64,000 nt of DNA, taken from assembly GCA_013396655.1 (NCBI GenBank), contig WBMV01006658.1:1-64000 (forward strand), read 5' to 3'. This document shows positions 49,501 to 61,755 of this stretch, one piece after another (position 1 is the stretch's first letter; every line of letters begins with the position of its first letter). Below the pieces are notes generated by a model that searched no databases, had not been told where the DNA came from, and saw only the letters and a list, made by a program, of their open reading frames with translations. The stretch comes from Campylorhamphus procurvoides (taxonomy: Eukaryota > Chordata > Aves > Passeriformes > Dendrocolaptidae). The position numbers and the translations under genes were made by a program.

Positions 49501-52500
49501 TTTCTCAAAGATGCCTCCTTACAGACCCACGTGTCTCTCTTAGAACAAGCTTGTGTTAAATCTCTTCATTTAATAAAACCTGAGGTGGTATTTTTAGATT
49601 AAAAAAAAAACACTCCTTGAGTAAAGTAAATTAAAAGAGTAAATTGAATGCTGTCTGTAAGACCCAATTTAGTAACATCAGACATGCCCCAGTCCAGTGT
49701 TGCTTAGCTGGCCAGCCCAGCAGGTAAAAGCAGTGCTCTGCAGGGGACAGAGGTATTTCAGGCATCTTGAGTCTTCAGCTTCTGGTCTGAGCTCATCATA
49801 CTTCAGCCTGATGTGATCTCAAATGAATTGAACATATTTTCACTTGTAACATGCTGTTGAGAGAAGGCACTACTTATATTGACTGTGAGCCAGAGATGGT
49901 AAATTACATATTCTCAGCTGTGACAGAGCTGTAAATAAATCACCACCTTTGGAGGGTGATTTATTAGTTTGCCATGGAGGTGCTCTCCCTGGCCATGCCT
50001 CTGGGCAGGGTAGGAGTTTGACTGTGCATACATGGTGTGTTATGACATAAAATGATGTGTTTCTTTTCACCATTAAATTTTAAAGTTCAGTCTTTTAACA
50101 AAGCATGGCTGAAATACAAAACGTTCTGAAAGTTAAAAATTAACTATTAAATTAGTTAATTAAAATTAACTTAGAATTAAACCCCAGAAGTTTCTTTGAC
50201 ACTGAGGTGTCAAAGGTTTCAAAAGGAGTTACTGCCTGACAGCAGAATTAAGTTTGCCCTGTTTCTGCTGTTCTCTGCTGATGCTGGACAGAGGATATGG
50301 CATGTACAGTTTACCAAGCCATGCATCTGGTGGGACAGGAGTTCAGATCTCCACACCAAGCCAGAGCAGACATTTTGCTGCCGAGTACCCAGAAGATGCC
50401 TGGCTTTGCAGGCACACATGACACTGCCTATTTTTGTGAGAGCAGCAGCTGTGTCCCAGCAGGCAGATTCTTGCCCTCCTTGTCGGGGCAGCAGTGCACA
50501 GGCAGGAGATGAGCTGATGTGCAAGAGGCTGTGTATGGCAGCCTCCATTTCGTACCAGCGGAGCCCGAGGTGCAGTTGCTTCTTCCTTGAGGCTAAATTT
50601 AGCCCCTTCTGTCCCTGCACATGCCTGAGCAGCAGGATCTTTGTTTCTCCCCTTTGGTGCTGCTAACTCTTGTTTCAGAGCGGAGACAAAAATAGTCCTG
50701 ACTGGCATACCAAGCGTTTTGCACTCACTATCTCTGCAGTGATCCTGGACTATTTTAGGGGAGGAGACTGCTCCAAAATGCTCTGAGAGCCCGCCTCCTC
50801 CTACTCCAGTCTCGGCAGCCCAAGCGACTGCTCCCTACTGTGGTGTGTTAAAACACACAAGCCTCTCTCTTTTCTTTGAGGCAGTCACAGGTGAGTGTCC
50901 TGTTCTGAAATCTCAGACCTGACCCGTTGCACCTCCCCGAAGAGATCTGCTGTCCTTTGGCAGTATGAGAGGTTAGGAGGTGGGAGCACCCATGCAATGC
51001 CATCAATCCTATCCACTGCCCCACGCCTCCTTGGGTTGCAGCCAGCTCCAGCAGAGAAAGGTCATGGCTTGCCTGCGCAGTGGGATGGGAGAATGCCAGA
51101 GAGCCCACTGCCTTCAGAGCTGGACAGGAGCTGCACCACTCCCCACACAGCCTCTTGTTCATCTGGGCACTCCCTTAGGAAAAGGCCATGAGCAAACAGC
51201 TGAGCTGACAGCTTTACATTACCAGCTGGACCTGTTGATTTGCACCTTTGAATTGTATGGAAAAGGTCTATTTCTTGGCATTTTGCTGTCCTGGGAGATA
51301 AAGCACAGAGGTCTCCATCTGGCATGCCCCTTGCATCAGGGTCGAGCTCAACCACCTGCCCCAAGCCTGCTCCTCCTTGTATCCCATATGTTCACTGAAC
51401 TCTGTCTCAGACCCTTCCACCACCTCTTTTCCACCTTCTTTTGACTAATATGCCCTCTGCCCTGCCAACATGCACCTGGAGTTAGTAGCAGGCACTGTCT
51501 CGATGGCAGGACTAATACTGCACAGCACTGGGTCTGAGTCACTGGCCTCTCTTGGTCTGTGTGAGAGCTGGAACACCCTCACCGCTTTTGTGCAACCTTC
51601 AAAGAAGTGAAGTCCTGCAGGGTCAGGCTGTGTGTGGCTCTGGGTGCTGGGCTGTGAACAGCCATCATCCTGTGCAAATGTACTGTGGGGCTTTGTAGAT
51701 GCAGCCTGCTGCACTGATGAAAGAGCCCAGCCCCACAGCTGGAGGTGTCTGCAAGTGCCTCCTGGCCCAAATCACAGCAGGGCTCAGACCAAGCTGATGA
51801 GAAGGGATTCAGTGTATCCTCTGACTTTTCTCTAGGTCCTTGTGCCCCCGCCATCCTTTCCATTGCTAAAATCTTGAACCATGGAAATGTGTCTGCACAG
51901 CTAGCTGTGAAACAGCTGTTATAGCTATACTGAGAGTGACCTCACTTTGCATTTATAGGAAAAGCTTGGATCCCCAAGCAGAAGCCAATGGATCCTGTTT
52001 TGGAAAGTGTGACTCTGGAGCCGGAACTGGAGGAAGCCCTTGCAAATGCCTCTGATGCAGAGCTCTGTGACATTGCTGGTAAAATAGTTTCACAACAACA
52101 ATTTTGGGTTCAAGTTGTTCAACTACTAGTTTTTTATTTGTTCTTTTTTATGAAAGGAGCTATTGCATTTTTTGCTGTTTATCTGAATGCTATCTGTTTT
52201 GACAGAATTTATTTCTTTGTTTAAAAGGTTTTCTTCAAACCAAACCTTAGGAAACAGTCAAGCTGACCCACTGAGAATGTGGATTTCTTGTGCAACCTAT
52301 TAAGGGGGCTGTCCAGTTAGAGAAGTCTTTCACTGGGCACTCAGGGCTGCTGTTGTTAAAGAGTTTTTTCAACACATTTTTAAAGCTAAAAATTTCTTGT
52401 GATTTGTGTGGTCAGTCAGATGGCAATATTGGTATCTTGGTGAAGCCTACAGCATAGGTTTGGCTCTGTGGTTGAGACACGACACGCCTCAGCCAAAGGA

Positions 52501-55500
52501 GCATATGGACACCCCATGATGTTCTATGGAGTTCAGTGTGCCCTGCTGGTCTAGCAGTCAATGAATATTTCAAGGATTCTGGCTCCTTTTTTGTTTTGTC
52601 TCCTTCAGACTTCCATACTCCCTAGAAGTATCCTTCTTTCCAGAAATCTGTAATAAATTCTGTAGAATAAGTAGAGGAACTAGACATCTTCCTCATAAGA
52701 ATACTATATTTTGGCTTAGAAATATGTTTCTGCATCAAAGCTTCCAACATAGGCACCCTGGCCAAGTATTGCATCTCTGGAATTTGCTTTTTTACTATTA
52801 CCCTAGAGTCCTATGAAGCTCTATCTTATCTGCCTTTCCCCATATCTGTGCCGCAATTATTTTCACAGAGAAATGCTGTTCAAGGAAGCTTGTTCTGCAG
52901 TTGCTGGGAGAGTACACTTGAAGTGGCAGCAGGAGTACTGATGTGATACAAGCTGTGCTGAAGTCTCAATATTGACAGTGACAGCCTTGCTCCTGCCTGT
53001 TTAGCAGGGCTCATTTAGCAGGAGCTCATTTTGCTCCTGCTTGTTTAGCAGGGATCATCGTCAGCTGTGATATATTGGATTCCTTCCTTGGCAAGGCCAG
53101 GAGGGTGGCTCCCAAGTAGTCCTAGAAGGGCTCCCATGCCTTTGGCCAGCTGAGAGAGACAGAAATTGGATGCCTTCATTCTGCTTGAGTTCCTTTGGAG
53201 AACACACAGTAAGCACTAGACTTAAAAAACAGTGGGTCCCTCTTGTCGACCAGCACAAACTCTAGCCCCTCAAGCCCCTGAGTGGTCATGACAGCAGATC
53301 CTTGCCCCTCTCTACAGTCCAAATACTCACACTCCTGGCTGATGGAGAGATTTCATTGTCCAAATAAGCTGTGTTTTAGGGGGCATGTGTGTCCCCAATA
53401 TGCTGAGCCTACAAATTACTTTCCCAAGCTGTGTTGAACCCCTGAAAATTTCATCTGTGGGAATATGACAGAGGAAAGGGCCACCTACAATACAAACAAA
53501 CAAACTCATAGTGCCCAACCTCATTCAGACTTTCAGATGGAAACTGCTTGGCTCTGTGAGCTCCAGTTGGGGATGTGCTGTGGACCATGGGGAAGTTCAT
53601 TGCTACAGTTTGCTTCTGGGTATCCTGCCTGTGCAACCCAGACCTGGAGTCACAATGAGCTGTCACCATAACAGGTGCTAATCATGTGTTGGACTTCAGG
53701 GGTAGCCTTGTCCTGCAACTTCCAGCACTTCTTGGCCAAAGCAACGAGAAAATGGTGACAGACTAGTGACAACCAAGCCTAAGAGGAAGAGGTCATGGGA
53801 AAGCAAAGTGCCTTTGTGGTGGCATACTTGAATTTTAGGGAAAAAATCTATTATTTTGACCACTGCGCCTTTCCAGAGGTCAAGACCTGTTCAAGATGTG
53901 TCTGTTTTAACAAGCATTCATGTGTCTGCATTTTTCTTTAGAAAGTCATATAGCTATTGAAAAAAAAAAGCTGTTGATTAAAAAATCAATTTATTTTCAA
54001 ATTTGATCTTTTTGTGAGTAGCACGGTTATTTTCATAAACAGACTCTTTCCCCAAATATTTCTAAGCCATTGATTTCCTACTGCTCATTTGCAGCTGGCA
54101 AAAATGTCACCAGAGGCCCCTGGTCATGGTTCAATGTGCATTTGCACATCAGTTTTGCAGTCGTGAGGCTGAGATACACAAATTGGCTGAGTTTGGCTTT
54201 TGGGCTATTATAGTGTTTGAGTTTTGTTCATCACTCTCTGTGTTTTCACCAAGCCAGCAGAGCTTCAGCTTCTCAAAATGCCAACTTCCAAGCGTGGAAA
54301 AATCAACACCATGACCCCACGCTTGTTGATGCGTAAAACCAGTGTTGTGCATTGCCATGCTTCAGGTGATGGTCACCTCGTATGTTGCTGCCTTGGCATC
54401 CGTCTGGCTCTGTGTGGGGCACAGCCCATCTCACAGACTGGACTACTGCAGTGTGTGGCACATGCCCAGGTGAACAAGGGTGACAAGAATGTGCAGGCTG
54501 CTGCTGGACTCAGATTAAAGCCTACCAATGGCATTTTTTTGACTGTTGTACTGTCTTCTCCACACCATTTTTGTGTGATGCTGAGTCAGGGTAGGCTACT
54601 GGGAAGCCTTTACTGTTTGTCTGTTTGTTATCCACAAGATGATGTTCCTCTTCTCCTATGAATCATGCTACATTGGAATAAACAATGGAGCACATTTGAG
54701 CCCTGTTGTGTGTTTATGATAGCAGGGGGCCTTTGTCTCATCTTTATATGTGGTTCATGCTTGTGCTATGGACTCCCATCCCAGGCAGCATCTATGTGTC
54801 CTTTCCTATGTGTCTCTGGAGCCTGCAATAACTTGTGTTCTCCTTTTCTTTTTCCATAGCCATCCTTGGCATGCACACCTTGATGAGTAACCAGCAGTAC
54901 TATGAGGCACTGGGGAGCAGCACCATCGTGAACAAAGAAGGGCTGAACAGTAAGTGATGTAGAGTGTTAGCAGCCTGCAGTATTTGACTTTGAAGCTGCT
55001 AGCAGAGGCAAAGTGTGAATTATTCTTAGGCTGCAGGTTAGAGCTGTGAATGTCAAAGCAGCCTGTGATTGCTGGAGCCACCTCAGGTGCATCCTTGCCC
55101 TGTGAGAGCCAGTGCGGGGTCAGCCACTTCCCTGGTGCTGTCTGGGAACTAGCACAGCCCAGGAAACAGCCCCATGGAAGCAGTGTGCCTTCCGCCACCC
55201 AGATTTGGACCTTGAAAGCACGTAGCAGCAGGCACTGGCTGCCCTGTGCTGGTTGGCCCCAGTGGAGGGGCCTCTCATCTGATGTCTGTCAGGTCATGCT
55301 TCCACCTGCCGTGCCTTTTTCTCTCTGCTTCTGGAAGAGGAGAGACACACCCAAAGAACAGATACTATTGCTAAGGGTTCTTTCAGTTTCACCTGTTGCT
55401 TTTCACTTGCAGGTGTGATCAAGCCCACACAGTACAAACCGGTTCCTGATGAGGAACCAAACTCAACAGACGTGGAGGAAACTCTGAAGCGAATACAAAG

Positions 55501-58500
55501 CAATGATCCCGACCTTGAGGAAGTCAACCTTAATAATATTATGGTATTTACTCCTTTCTACCCTCCCCTCTTAGTAACAGGCCCAAAGGTCTGATTCACA
55601 GAAGGCAGGGACCAAGTCTGTTTTGCTGCACAGAGCAGTACCATAGCACTGAGTGTAGCTGGACGAGAAACACCAGTGCTTCCCATCTCCATTGTGGGCA
55701 ACAGGGATTGTTGCCTGCTGTGGAAAAAAGGCAGGAGTTTGGTAGAAGGACTCCTCTAAGTGCCTGGAAGAATGGAGCTGTGTCATGAGGGTAGTTTGGG
55801 GAGACCATCTCCAGGCTGTCTGGTTAAAAGCGTTCTAGGTTTCCTTGATGATTCAGTCAGGCATATTTGATGGAGGGGCAAAAAGGCTTCATAATCCCAA
55901 CACCTGCCATGCAAATATGAAGAGTCTCCCTTCTTGCACGTGGCCCTATCCATCTCCTACCCATCCTTTCTGTGGGGCTCTTTTACTTCTTGTGGAAAGC
56001 AAATCAGGACATAGCACCATTTATGTTGTATTTGGGACACATACACATACTAAAAAATACAGTTTCCATTCCATGGGGTCTGTTGAGTGATGATACAGCA
56101 AGAACATGGTTAACTGCATGTGCACATTAAAGACATTTTTACCATGCTACCTGCACCTTTCTGTAACAAAATTATTTTTACTTTTATGTATCTGATTCTG
56201 GCTAGTGACCTTGTCCCTTGAGAACGCAATGGTGAGGATTTGGCAGACAGGCACTATTTTTGTATGTTGAACTCATGACTTTGGGACACAGTTTGGAGAA
56301 CTGAGGAGTGACAGTGGAGATTGTAAGATGCTGGACACTGTGTTATGGCTCTGCAGATGACTTTGAGTACAAGTAATTCCACATGGTGGGATCCAAATGG
56401 TGTCGCAAGAAGCCCATGGTGAGGATACCACTTATAATTTTAGGTGGAAATTTGTGCATCTGAAAAGGGTGTCTAAGGTGCTTGATAAGGGAAAAATACT
56501 TATTTTGAAGGAACTCAGAACAGGCAGCATGGACTTTTTTTTTTTCTGTGCTGAGACTTAGCATGACAAATCTTAGCTTGAGAGATGTTGCATAAAGCAT
56601 TTAGAGGTGTCTGTGATTTGTTACTAGGAGATGGTTTCTGGCCTTTCTAGATCAGGCTTTGTAGATGGAAATTTTCTGATCGTGATATGAATGTTACTCA
56701 GTGCTGTCAGTGTGCTAGAAAGTGCAGGAGCAGTGCTGTGTGGGCTCACAGATCCAGGTTACATATACATCCCCACCATCCCCGTGTTCCTATGTAGATT
56801 AGTCTCTGGGCAGTTAAATTAAACAGCAAAGACGTGGCTTCAAATCAAGGCAGTGAGCTCTTAGCAGAGTTCAAAAATAGGATGAAGACATTGCCATGCT
56901 CCCTAGACCATGCTGATTGTTGCAAGAGAACTTGTTAAAACATTTATCAACCCCTTCTTGCATTACTTCAGTGCATTTGGTGGTTTGACCTTGATAAGAA
57001 ATTAGAAGTATATTTTAAATGTATTGCTTATTCCTTCATACAGATGACGGTCTAACACAGGTTTTCGGCATTTCTTTTCACAGAATATTCCCATACCAAC
57101 CTTAAAAGCTTTTGCAGAAGCACTGAAAAACAACACATACGTGAAAAAGTTCAGTATAGTGGGGACACGGAGCAACGATCCTGTTGCTTTTGTAAGTACT
57201 GTGGGCTTGTCATGTTAGTGTTTTGACAGGAGCTGTTCTCAGGCAAGGTATTTTCAGCATCACTGACTGACTGCTTCTGCACTTTATGTCATGTTTGGCA
57301 CATTTCACACCTCTGGCATTTGGTGCAGGTACTTCTGTTTCAGGAACACTAGTGAAAGTCAGCAACAGACAGGCATTGGTTCCTTCACTTCGTTTTTCAG
57401 CTACAGAGACTTCAAGGTGCAATCCTTTAATCCATTCATATTTGTCCTCAAGGATCTCCTGGAAAAGGAGCATGAGACAAGAACTGACTTTCTCATGGCA
57501 TTTTCTAAAATCAGTTTGTCTCTTTCTGGAACTTGCTTTCCATTGGTACCAAAGTGTGTGCTGCTTTGTGCACACCCATTCCTCCCCTCACACACGTCTG
57601 CTCCAGCTCTCTTTCATATATTCCTGTGTGCAGACTGTGCAGCAGCTGGACTTGTATGTGTGGCCTCTGTAGGTGATAATGGGTCTTTCTGGTTGCTGTG
57701 AGTGAACCTAAATATTAGTGGGAATGCAGAGAGGTGTTGAGTGTTCTGCCTGATCCTCATGCCACCTTCCCAGCTGCATCTTTGCACACTCCTCCAGCAC
57801 CATTGCAGCCAATTTTTGCCCTTATTCACCCAGGTCACTCCTCCCTACCTCCACTCACACACAAGCACACCAGTTTCCTGTTAGAAAAAGTGCTTTTTTG
57901 GGGGGCAAGTACTGCCCTCATTTCAGGCACTCTGGACTGGGGAGGAAGCCTGTGAAGGCAGCACTGGTGCTGAGTGCTCAAGGGGCATTGTGCAGGGCTA
58001 GAGGAGCTGTGGGGCCAAGCACTGTGTGTCCAGGTGAGCCCTGCCACTTAGGCATCACCTTCTGTTCCTTCTCCTTTGTGACATAGATGGATTTTGCCAT
58101 GCAGTTTATATGAAATGAGATCACCTGATCAGGTCGAGGGGTTGGGAGTGTTCCAGTCCACTTCTGGTCTTACCCACTGAGGGAAGTAAAACTCAGTATG
58201 GTTGTGCTGCCACTTGGGAGGACACCTTGTATGTGGAGAATCCTTTGTTGTTCAAGACAGATGCTCCTCTCTCTGCCTGCTGTAATGGGAAACATCTTAA
58301 CCTAATGCAGTGCAGGAAGGAACCCAGTCAGAACAGAGGCAGGGCGATGCTGGCCAGCATCCTTGTCATCACCATGCTGGCTTTAGAAGAGGGACAGATG
58401 AGGCCATCATAGGACATCTGCAGGTGGGAACTGTCACCTTTTGGAGTACCCCTAAGGATCTGTCCATATGAGGTTTTGTGTGGCCTCCAGCATGCTTATG

Positions 58501-61500
58501 TTCAGGAATCCCACTGCAGCAGAAAGACCCCCTTCACTCTGCAGAGGGCACTTCCATCTGGTGGCAGTGAAACTGCTCAGCATACTGGACCCTCCTGGAA
58601 TCCTCTGGAGGCAAGGGGAGCTGAACCTCTTTCTCTGGGATGCTCTAACCTCTGTTGCTCTGGGGTGCTCTACCCCTGCCTGTCTCACTGCTGGTTCTTC
58701 CTGCCCACCTCTGTCTACAGGCCCTAGCAGAAATGCTGAAGGTCAATAACACACTGAAGAGCCTGAATGTGGAATCAAACTTCATTTCTGGGTCAGGGAT
58801 TCTGGCTATTGTTGAGTCACTCCAGGGCAACACATCGCTGGTAGAGCTGCGCATCGACAACCAGGTAAAGTGTGCACAACTGAGATCTCTGCTCACATGT
58901 CCTGGCTGTGGGAAACTGGGTGGCTGCCCACGGTGGAGGCTGGCAGCTTTCAGCCCCTTGTTTCTGCTGCAGCTCCCGGGCAGTATCTGCTGCTATCCAC
59001 AGTAATTAATAAAGGCTGCAGCAGTTCAAGCACCTTTCCATGCTCCTGGTGCTGCCCTGGGGAATAGTCGTGCACCTGTCCAATACCATGCCCTGCTCTG
59101 AGCTCTTGCAGGGGTTTAAATAAGTATTTAGTAAAACTGATTTTTTTCCTAGAATACAACAGAAAGAGAAGGAGATCTGTACAGGGTGCAGATGCTGTGG
59201 CAAGTTTAGCTCCCTGAGAAACCCAGAGGATGAAGCAGCTGACCTACAGGGATTTCAGGGACAGGTCACTTAGAGTTCAAAATGCTGCTTTCTCCAGATG
59301 TCTCTTAGCTGTTAATCTGTCCAAGAAATAAAGTCTTTGGGCAAAAGGACTTGTGGAAATGTCTGCTGGAGGAGTTGGAGCCACTTGGTTGTACAGAAAC
59401 AGTTTTACCAACTCCAAGTCAGAAATGTCAAATGGACCAATGGGTTCAGAGGAGAGGGAAAAGGTGGAGATGACAGATCTAAGTGCTCTCTCTGAATCAC
59501 CCTCTGACCAACTTGATTTTCTGTTTTCTGTTTTCAAAAGAGCCAGCCCTTGGGCAACAAAGTGGAAATGGAAATCGCAAATATCTTGGAAAAAAACGCC
59601 TCCCTACTGAAATTTGGGTACCATTTCACTCAGCAAGGTCCCCGGCTTCGTGCCTCCAATGCCATGATGAATAACAACGACCTAGGTGAGTTGTGCTGGC
59701 TGCAAGCCAGGAAGCATGGGAAGGTCCTATGGGCAATTTCTGGTGGAATTAGGGCAGAGCTCTCATGAAAGCTCTGGTAGATGTGTATGAATTAGAATCC
59801 CCCTCTTGAAGGGCCTGATAATGCTTTGCCCCTCCAGGAGGCAGACAGCCTTCACCAGTGGGTTCCTCAATGCAGCTGCTGTCCACCAGGCAATGGGTTG
59901 TGCTCCAGACTTTAAGACATTGGGCAGCTGAAACTCCAAGAAGAGGTAGTGTTTTTTGCAGCGATGGTGGGTATTGTAGGGAAGGAGTGAGAGCTGCTGA
60001 TGTGGTTCGGTACAGCTTGTGCTACAGCATAAGGCACATGGTTATGAGCTGCTGGCACTTGTGATTCCTGCCAACTGCTTGTCTTCCTCCAGCTTCATTC
60101 CCACTTGAACAAGCAGTAGAGTTGAACTTGGACAGCAGTAGAATTTGGCCCATCCCCTTCAGCAAGACAAACTGGAATGTTTCTAGGGAGATGTGGAAAG
60201 CTACATGGCTTTGGGTTATCTTAATACTCTCAATGAAGTGATCAGAAATGCTTGTGAAACAAAATGTGGGCAAGTCTGCAAACTGCCATTTCAGCCAAAG
60301 CACATGGCAGAGGCTTTCCACTGCTTGGCTACAGGCTGCTGTGGAGGTCCGGAGATGAGGCCAGCAAAGCAGTACTGAACGCAGGTAACACACTCACCAC
60401 ACTGTTTTCAACAGCTGCCTTATCTGGACAGATCATAAATATGCGGTGTTTTAAAAACAAGAATAAATCAATCTTGCTTCAGCCAGTACCATGCTCCTAG
60501 GAAGCACAGCCAAGCAGAGGTATGTGTCAGTTCCTCAGGGATCACACAAAATACTCAGTCTTATGCTTCACTGTGTATTTATTCTGCCTGTGGCTGCATT
60601 CATGGTCACTAGAGAGATGCACTGCAAAAGGCTTGCTATTTTCTGTCCTTTGGAACAGAGCAAGACTCTTGCTCTGCAGCACCTGGCATTCACAGTAACC
60701 AGCTGGAAGATTTAAACCTAGTATTTTAATTTTTCCTGCTGTTAAGGGGATGAATTGACAACTTGCCTTCCATGTTAACAGTTGCACATTTTGCCTCTTT
60801 GACCGTTAAGATCTGCATTTTTTGTCTGATCTGGTTCTTGTTTGCAGCTCGTATTCATCGGTCTGGTGGTTTCTGGCAATAGCATCTCAGCTCTGCACCT
60901 GGACAATGCATAAGTACAGAAAAAAAATTTGTTTTTCTCCCTGTCAGCAATAGCTCTCTGCTTCTGCTCCACTCCAGTACTCTTGCTTATCGTCAACTGA
61001 TGCTACCAGAAAGTGGTTTTGGTCCTATTGCTTCTGTTCTCTAAGATGCTCTGTATGAGCCAACTATGAAGGCTTTTACATTCATTCTCATGGACTAACT
61101 TCTGCATCCTCTTTATACATTTTTGGGGTGGTTTTTTTTTTTTGCACACATTTCTTGGAAAGTCACAAGTATAGCTGTCATAGGTGTGAATCAACTTTAA
61201 GACTAGAGATGAGACTGCTTTGACCACGTTAACCAGGATCAGAGGACTGGAGCCTACAGGCTTAGGACAAGAAATGAGATTTATTTTTTTTTTAATTTGA
61301 AAATGCAATTGAGAAAAACTAGCAAAGGAAAAACTGTGGCATCTGTCACCTGCTGTTTCTACATCAGTTAGGATCAGATGATGCGTTGGCCAAAGTCCAG
61401 TTACAAAGACAAACTGTTTGAAATGTAATTGACTGTAGAAAAAGGGAGATAAGGCTGAAAGTAGCTTCTGACCTTAAAATTTCATAGGGAGAAAAACCTC

Positions 61501-61755
61501 ACCTTAGCTTCCTTGATTTTAAACTATGTAAGGCTGGGCCTGCTGCTTAAAGCAGGAATTCAGAAGCTGAGTATCATTTCTTTCCTGGCAGAAAGTGCAT
61601 CTCCCAGCTCCTTTCCACAGCAGCTAAGCGAAGCCTGCCATCCACATGTTCCCCTTGCTGTGACTCAGAATTCTCTCTCTTTTTTTTCAGTGAGGAAGAG
61701 AAGACTTGCAGAGTTGAATGGGCCTATTTTTCCCAAGTGCAGAACTGGAGTGTAG
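46470..61755 (+). CDS. TMOD1: TMOD1, tropomodulin-1 (complete coding region, 9 coding exons)
   Basis: Spliced CDS: 46470-46589, 48413-48569, 51959-52078, 54860-54949, 55413-55543, 57084-57191, 58721-58864, 59541-59685 and 61691-61755. It totals 1,080 nt, i.e. 359 residues plus TAG, the same length as mammalian and chicken erythrocyte tropomodulin. Known role: it caps the slow-growing pointed ends of actin filaments together with tropomyosin, setting thin-filament length in the red-cell membrane skeleton, striated muscle and lens. Visible parts: tropomyosin site 1 in residues 1-38 with Leu27; first actin cap segment about 48-92; tropomyosin site 2 about 109-144 with Ile131; leucine-rich-repeat cap (second actin site) from about 160; the basic C-terminal tail starts [13 protein letters not shown]2-4 are excluded by near identity to TMOD1 from memory and by its position next to TDRD7. 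Confidence 0.98.
46590..48412 (+). other. TMOD1: TMOD1 intron after coding exon 1
   Basis: 1.8-kb GT-AG intron. An 80-codon open frame at 47043-47285 has no recognisable similarity and is taken as chance. Confidence 0.85.
48413..48569 (+). CDS. TMOD1: TMOD1 coding exon 2 (first actin-capping segment)
   Basis: Acceptor TGTCTAG at 48406-48412, donor GTATGG at 48570. Residues 41-92: [40 protein letters not shown] and [12 protein letters not shown]. It corresponds to the tropomyosin-dependent actin site ABS1. Exits after one base of Gly93. Confidence 0.98.
48570..51958 (+). other. TMOD1: TMOD1 intron after coding exon 2
   Basis: 3.4-kb intron. The A/T-rich inverted repeats at 50131-50171 are its only distinctive structure. 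Open frames at 50196-51444 are long for random sequence but G/C-rich and without family features. Confidence 0.8.
50131..50171. repeat. Two adjacent A/T-rich inverted repeats
   Basis: AGTTAA-aaa-TTAACT at 50131-50145 and AGTTAAT-taaa-ATTAACT at 50154-50171, both perfect, in TMOD1 coding-intron 2. The core TTAATTAA/GTTAAT motifs resemble homeodomain or HNF1-type sites, but no function can be assigned. Confidence 0.6.
51959..52078 (+). CDS. TMOD1: TMOD1 coding exon 3 (tropomyosin-binding site 2)
   Basis: Acceptor TTTATAG at 51952-51958, donor GTAAAA at 52079. Residues 93-132: [36 protein letters not shown] and CDIA. Ile131, reported as important in the second tropomyosin site, is present. The donor is the less usual GTAAAA, but the join to the next exon (AILGMH) is unambiguous. 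Confidence 0.98.
52079..54859 (+). other. TMOD1: TMOD1 intron after coding exon 3
   Basis: 2.8-kb intron containing the 26-bp direct repeat and hairpin at 52989-53058, otherwise featureless. Confidence 0.85.
52989..53058. repeat. 26-bp direct repeat enclosing a hairpin
   Basis: Copies at 52989-53014 and 53033-53058 match at 24 of 26 positions. Between and overlapping them, AGCAGGAGC (53017-53025) and GCTCCTGCT (53033-53041) form a perfect 9-bp stem with a 7-base loop. It lies in TMOD1 coding-intron 3. Confidence 0.85.
54860..54949 (+). CDS. TMOD1: TMOD1 coding exon 4
   Basis: Acceptor TTCCATAG at 54852-54859, donor GTAAGT at 54950. Encodes [20 protein letters not shown] followed by TIVNKEGLN (residues 134-162, with Ala133 and Ser163 split). 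It leads into the leucine-rich-repeat cap domain. Confidence 0.98.
55413..55543 (+). CDS. TMOD1: TMOD1 coding exon 5
   Basis: Acceptor CTTGCAG at 55406-55412. Residues 163-206: [40 protein letters not shown] and NIM. The last codon is ATG (Met206), where I recall Arg in mammals. The junction ATG/GTATTT is therefore a weak donor at both -2 and +4 to +6. Confidence 0.96.
55544..57083 (+). other. TMOD1: TMOD1 intron after coding exon 5
   Basis: 1.5-kb intron that starts with the weak donor GTATTT. No other content recognised. Confidence 0.85.
57084..57191 (+). CDS. TMOD1: TMOD1 coding exon 6 (leucine-rich repeat)
   Basis: Acceptor TTTTCACAG at 57075-57083, donor GTAAGT at 57192. Residues 207-242: [20 protein letters not shown] and [16 protein letters not shown]. 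One LRR helix-strand unit, 36 codons in phase 0. Confidence 0.98.
57192..58720 (+). other. TMOD1: TMOD1 intron after coding exon 6
   Basis: 1.5-kb GT-AG intron with no recognised content. Confidence 0.85.
58721..58864 (+). CDS. TMOD1: TMOD1 coding exon 7 (leucine-rich repeats)
   Basis: Acceptor GTCTACAG at 58713-58720, donor GTAAAG at 58865. Residues 243-290: [37 protein letters not shown] and [11 protein letters not shown]. Two LRR units with the NVESNFIS consensus, 48 codons in phase 0. Confidence 0.98.
59541..59685 (+). CDS. TMOD1: TMOD1 coding exon 8 (last LRR and C-terminal actin site)
   Basis: Acceptor TTTTCAAAAG at 59531-59540, donor GTGAGT at 59686. Residues 291-338: [40 protein letters not shown] and AMMNNNDL. 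The [11 protein letters not shown] stretch is invariant in TMOD1 as I recall it. Phase 1 exit into Val339. Confidence 0.98.
59686..61690 (+). other. TMOD1: Last TMOD1 intron
   Basis: 2.0-kb GT-AG intron with T-runs at about 61132-61143 and just before the acceptor. No exon or repeat family recognised. Confidence 0.85.
61691..61755 (+). CDS. TMOD1: TMOD1 last coding exon
   Basis: A long T-run and CAG at 61680-61690 form the acceptor. Encodes [20 protein letters not shown] followed by V and TAG (61753-61755). It is the C-terminal helix and tail that contribute to tropomyosin-independent actin capping. Confidence 0.98.

Noticed and set aside
50196..51444. Long overlapping open frames (up to 156 codons) in a TMOD1 intron
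   Set aside because: They occur on both strands, have Cys/Ser/His-rich composition typical of random translation and no recognisable domain.
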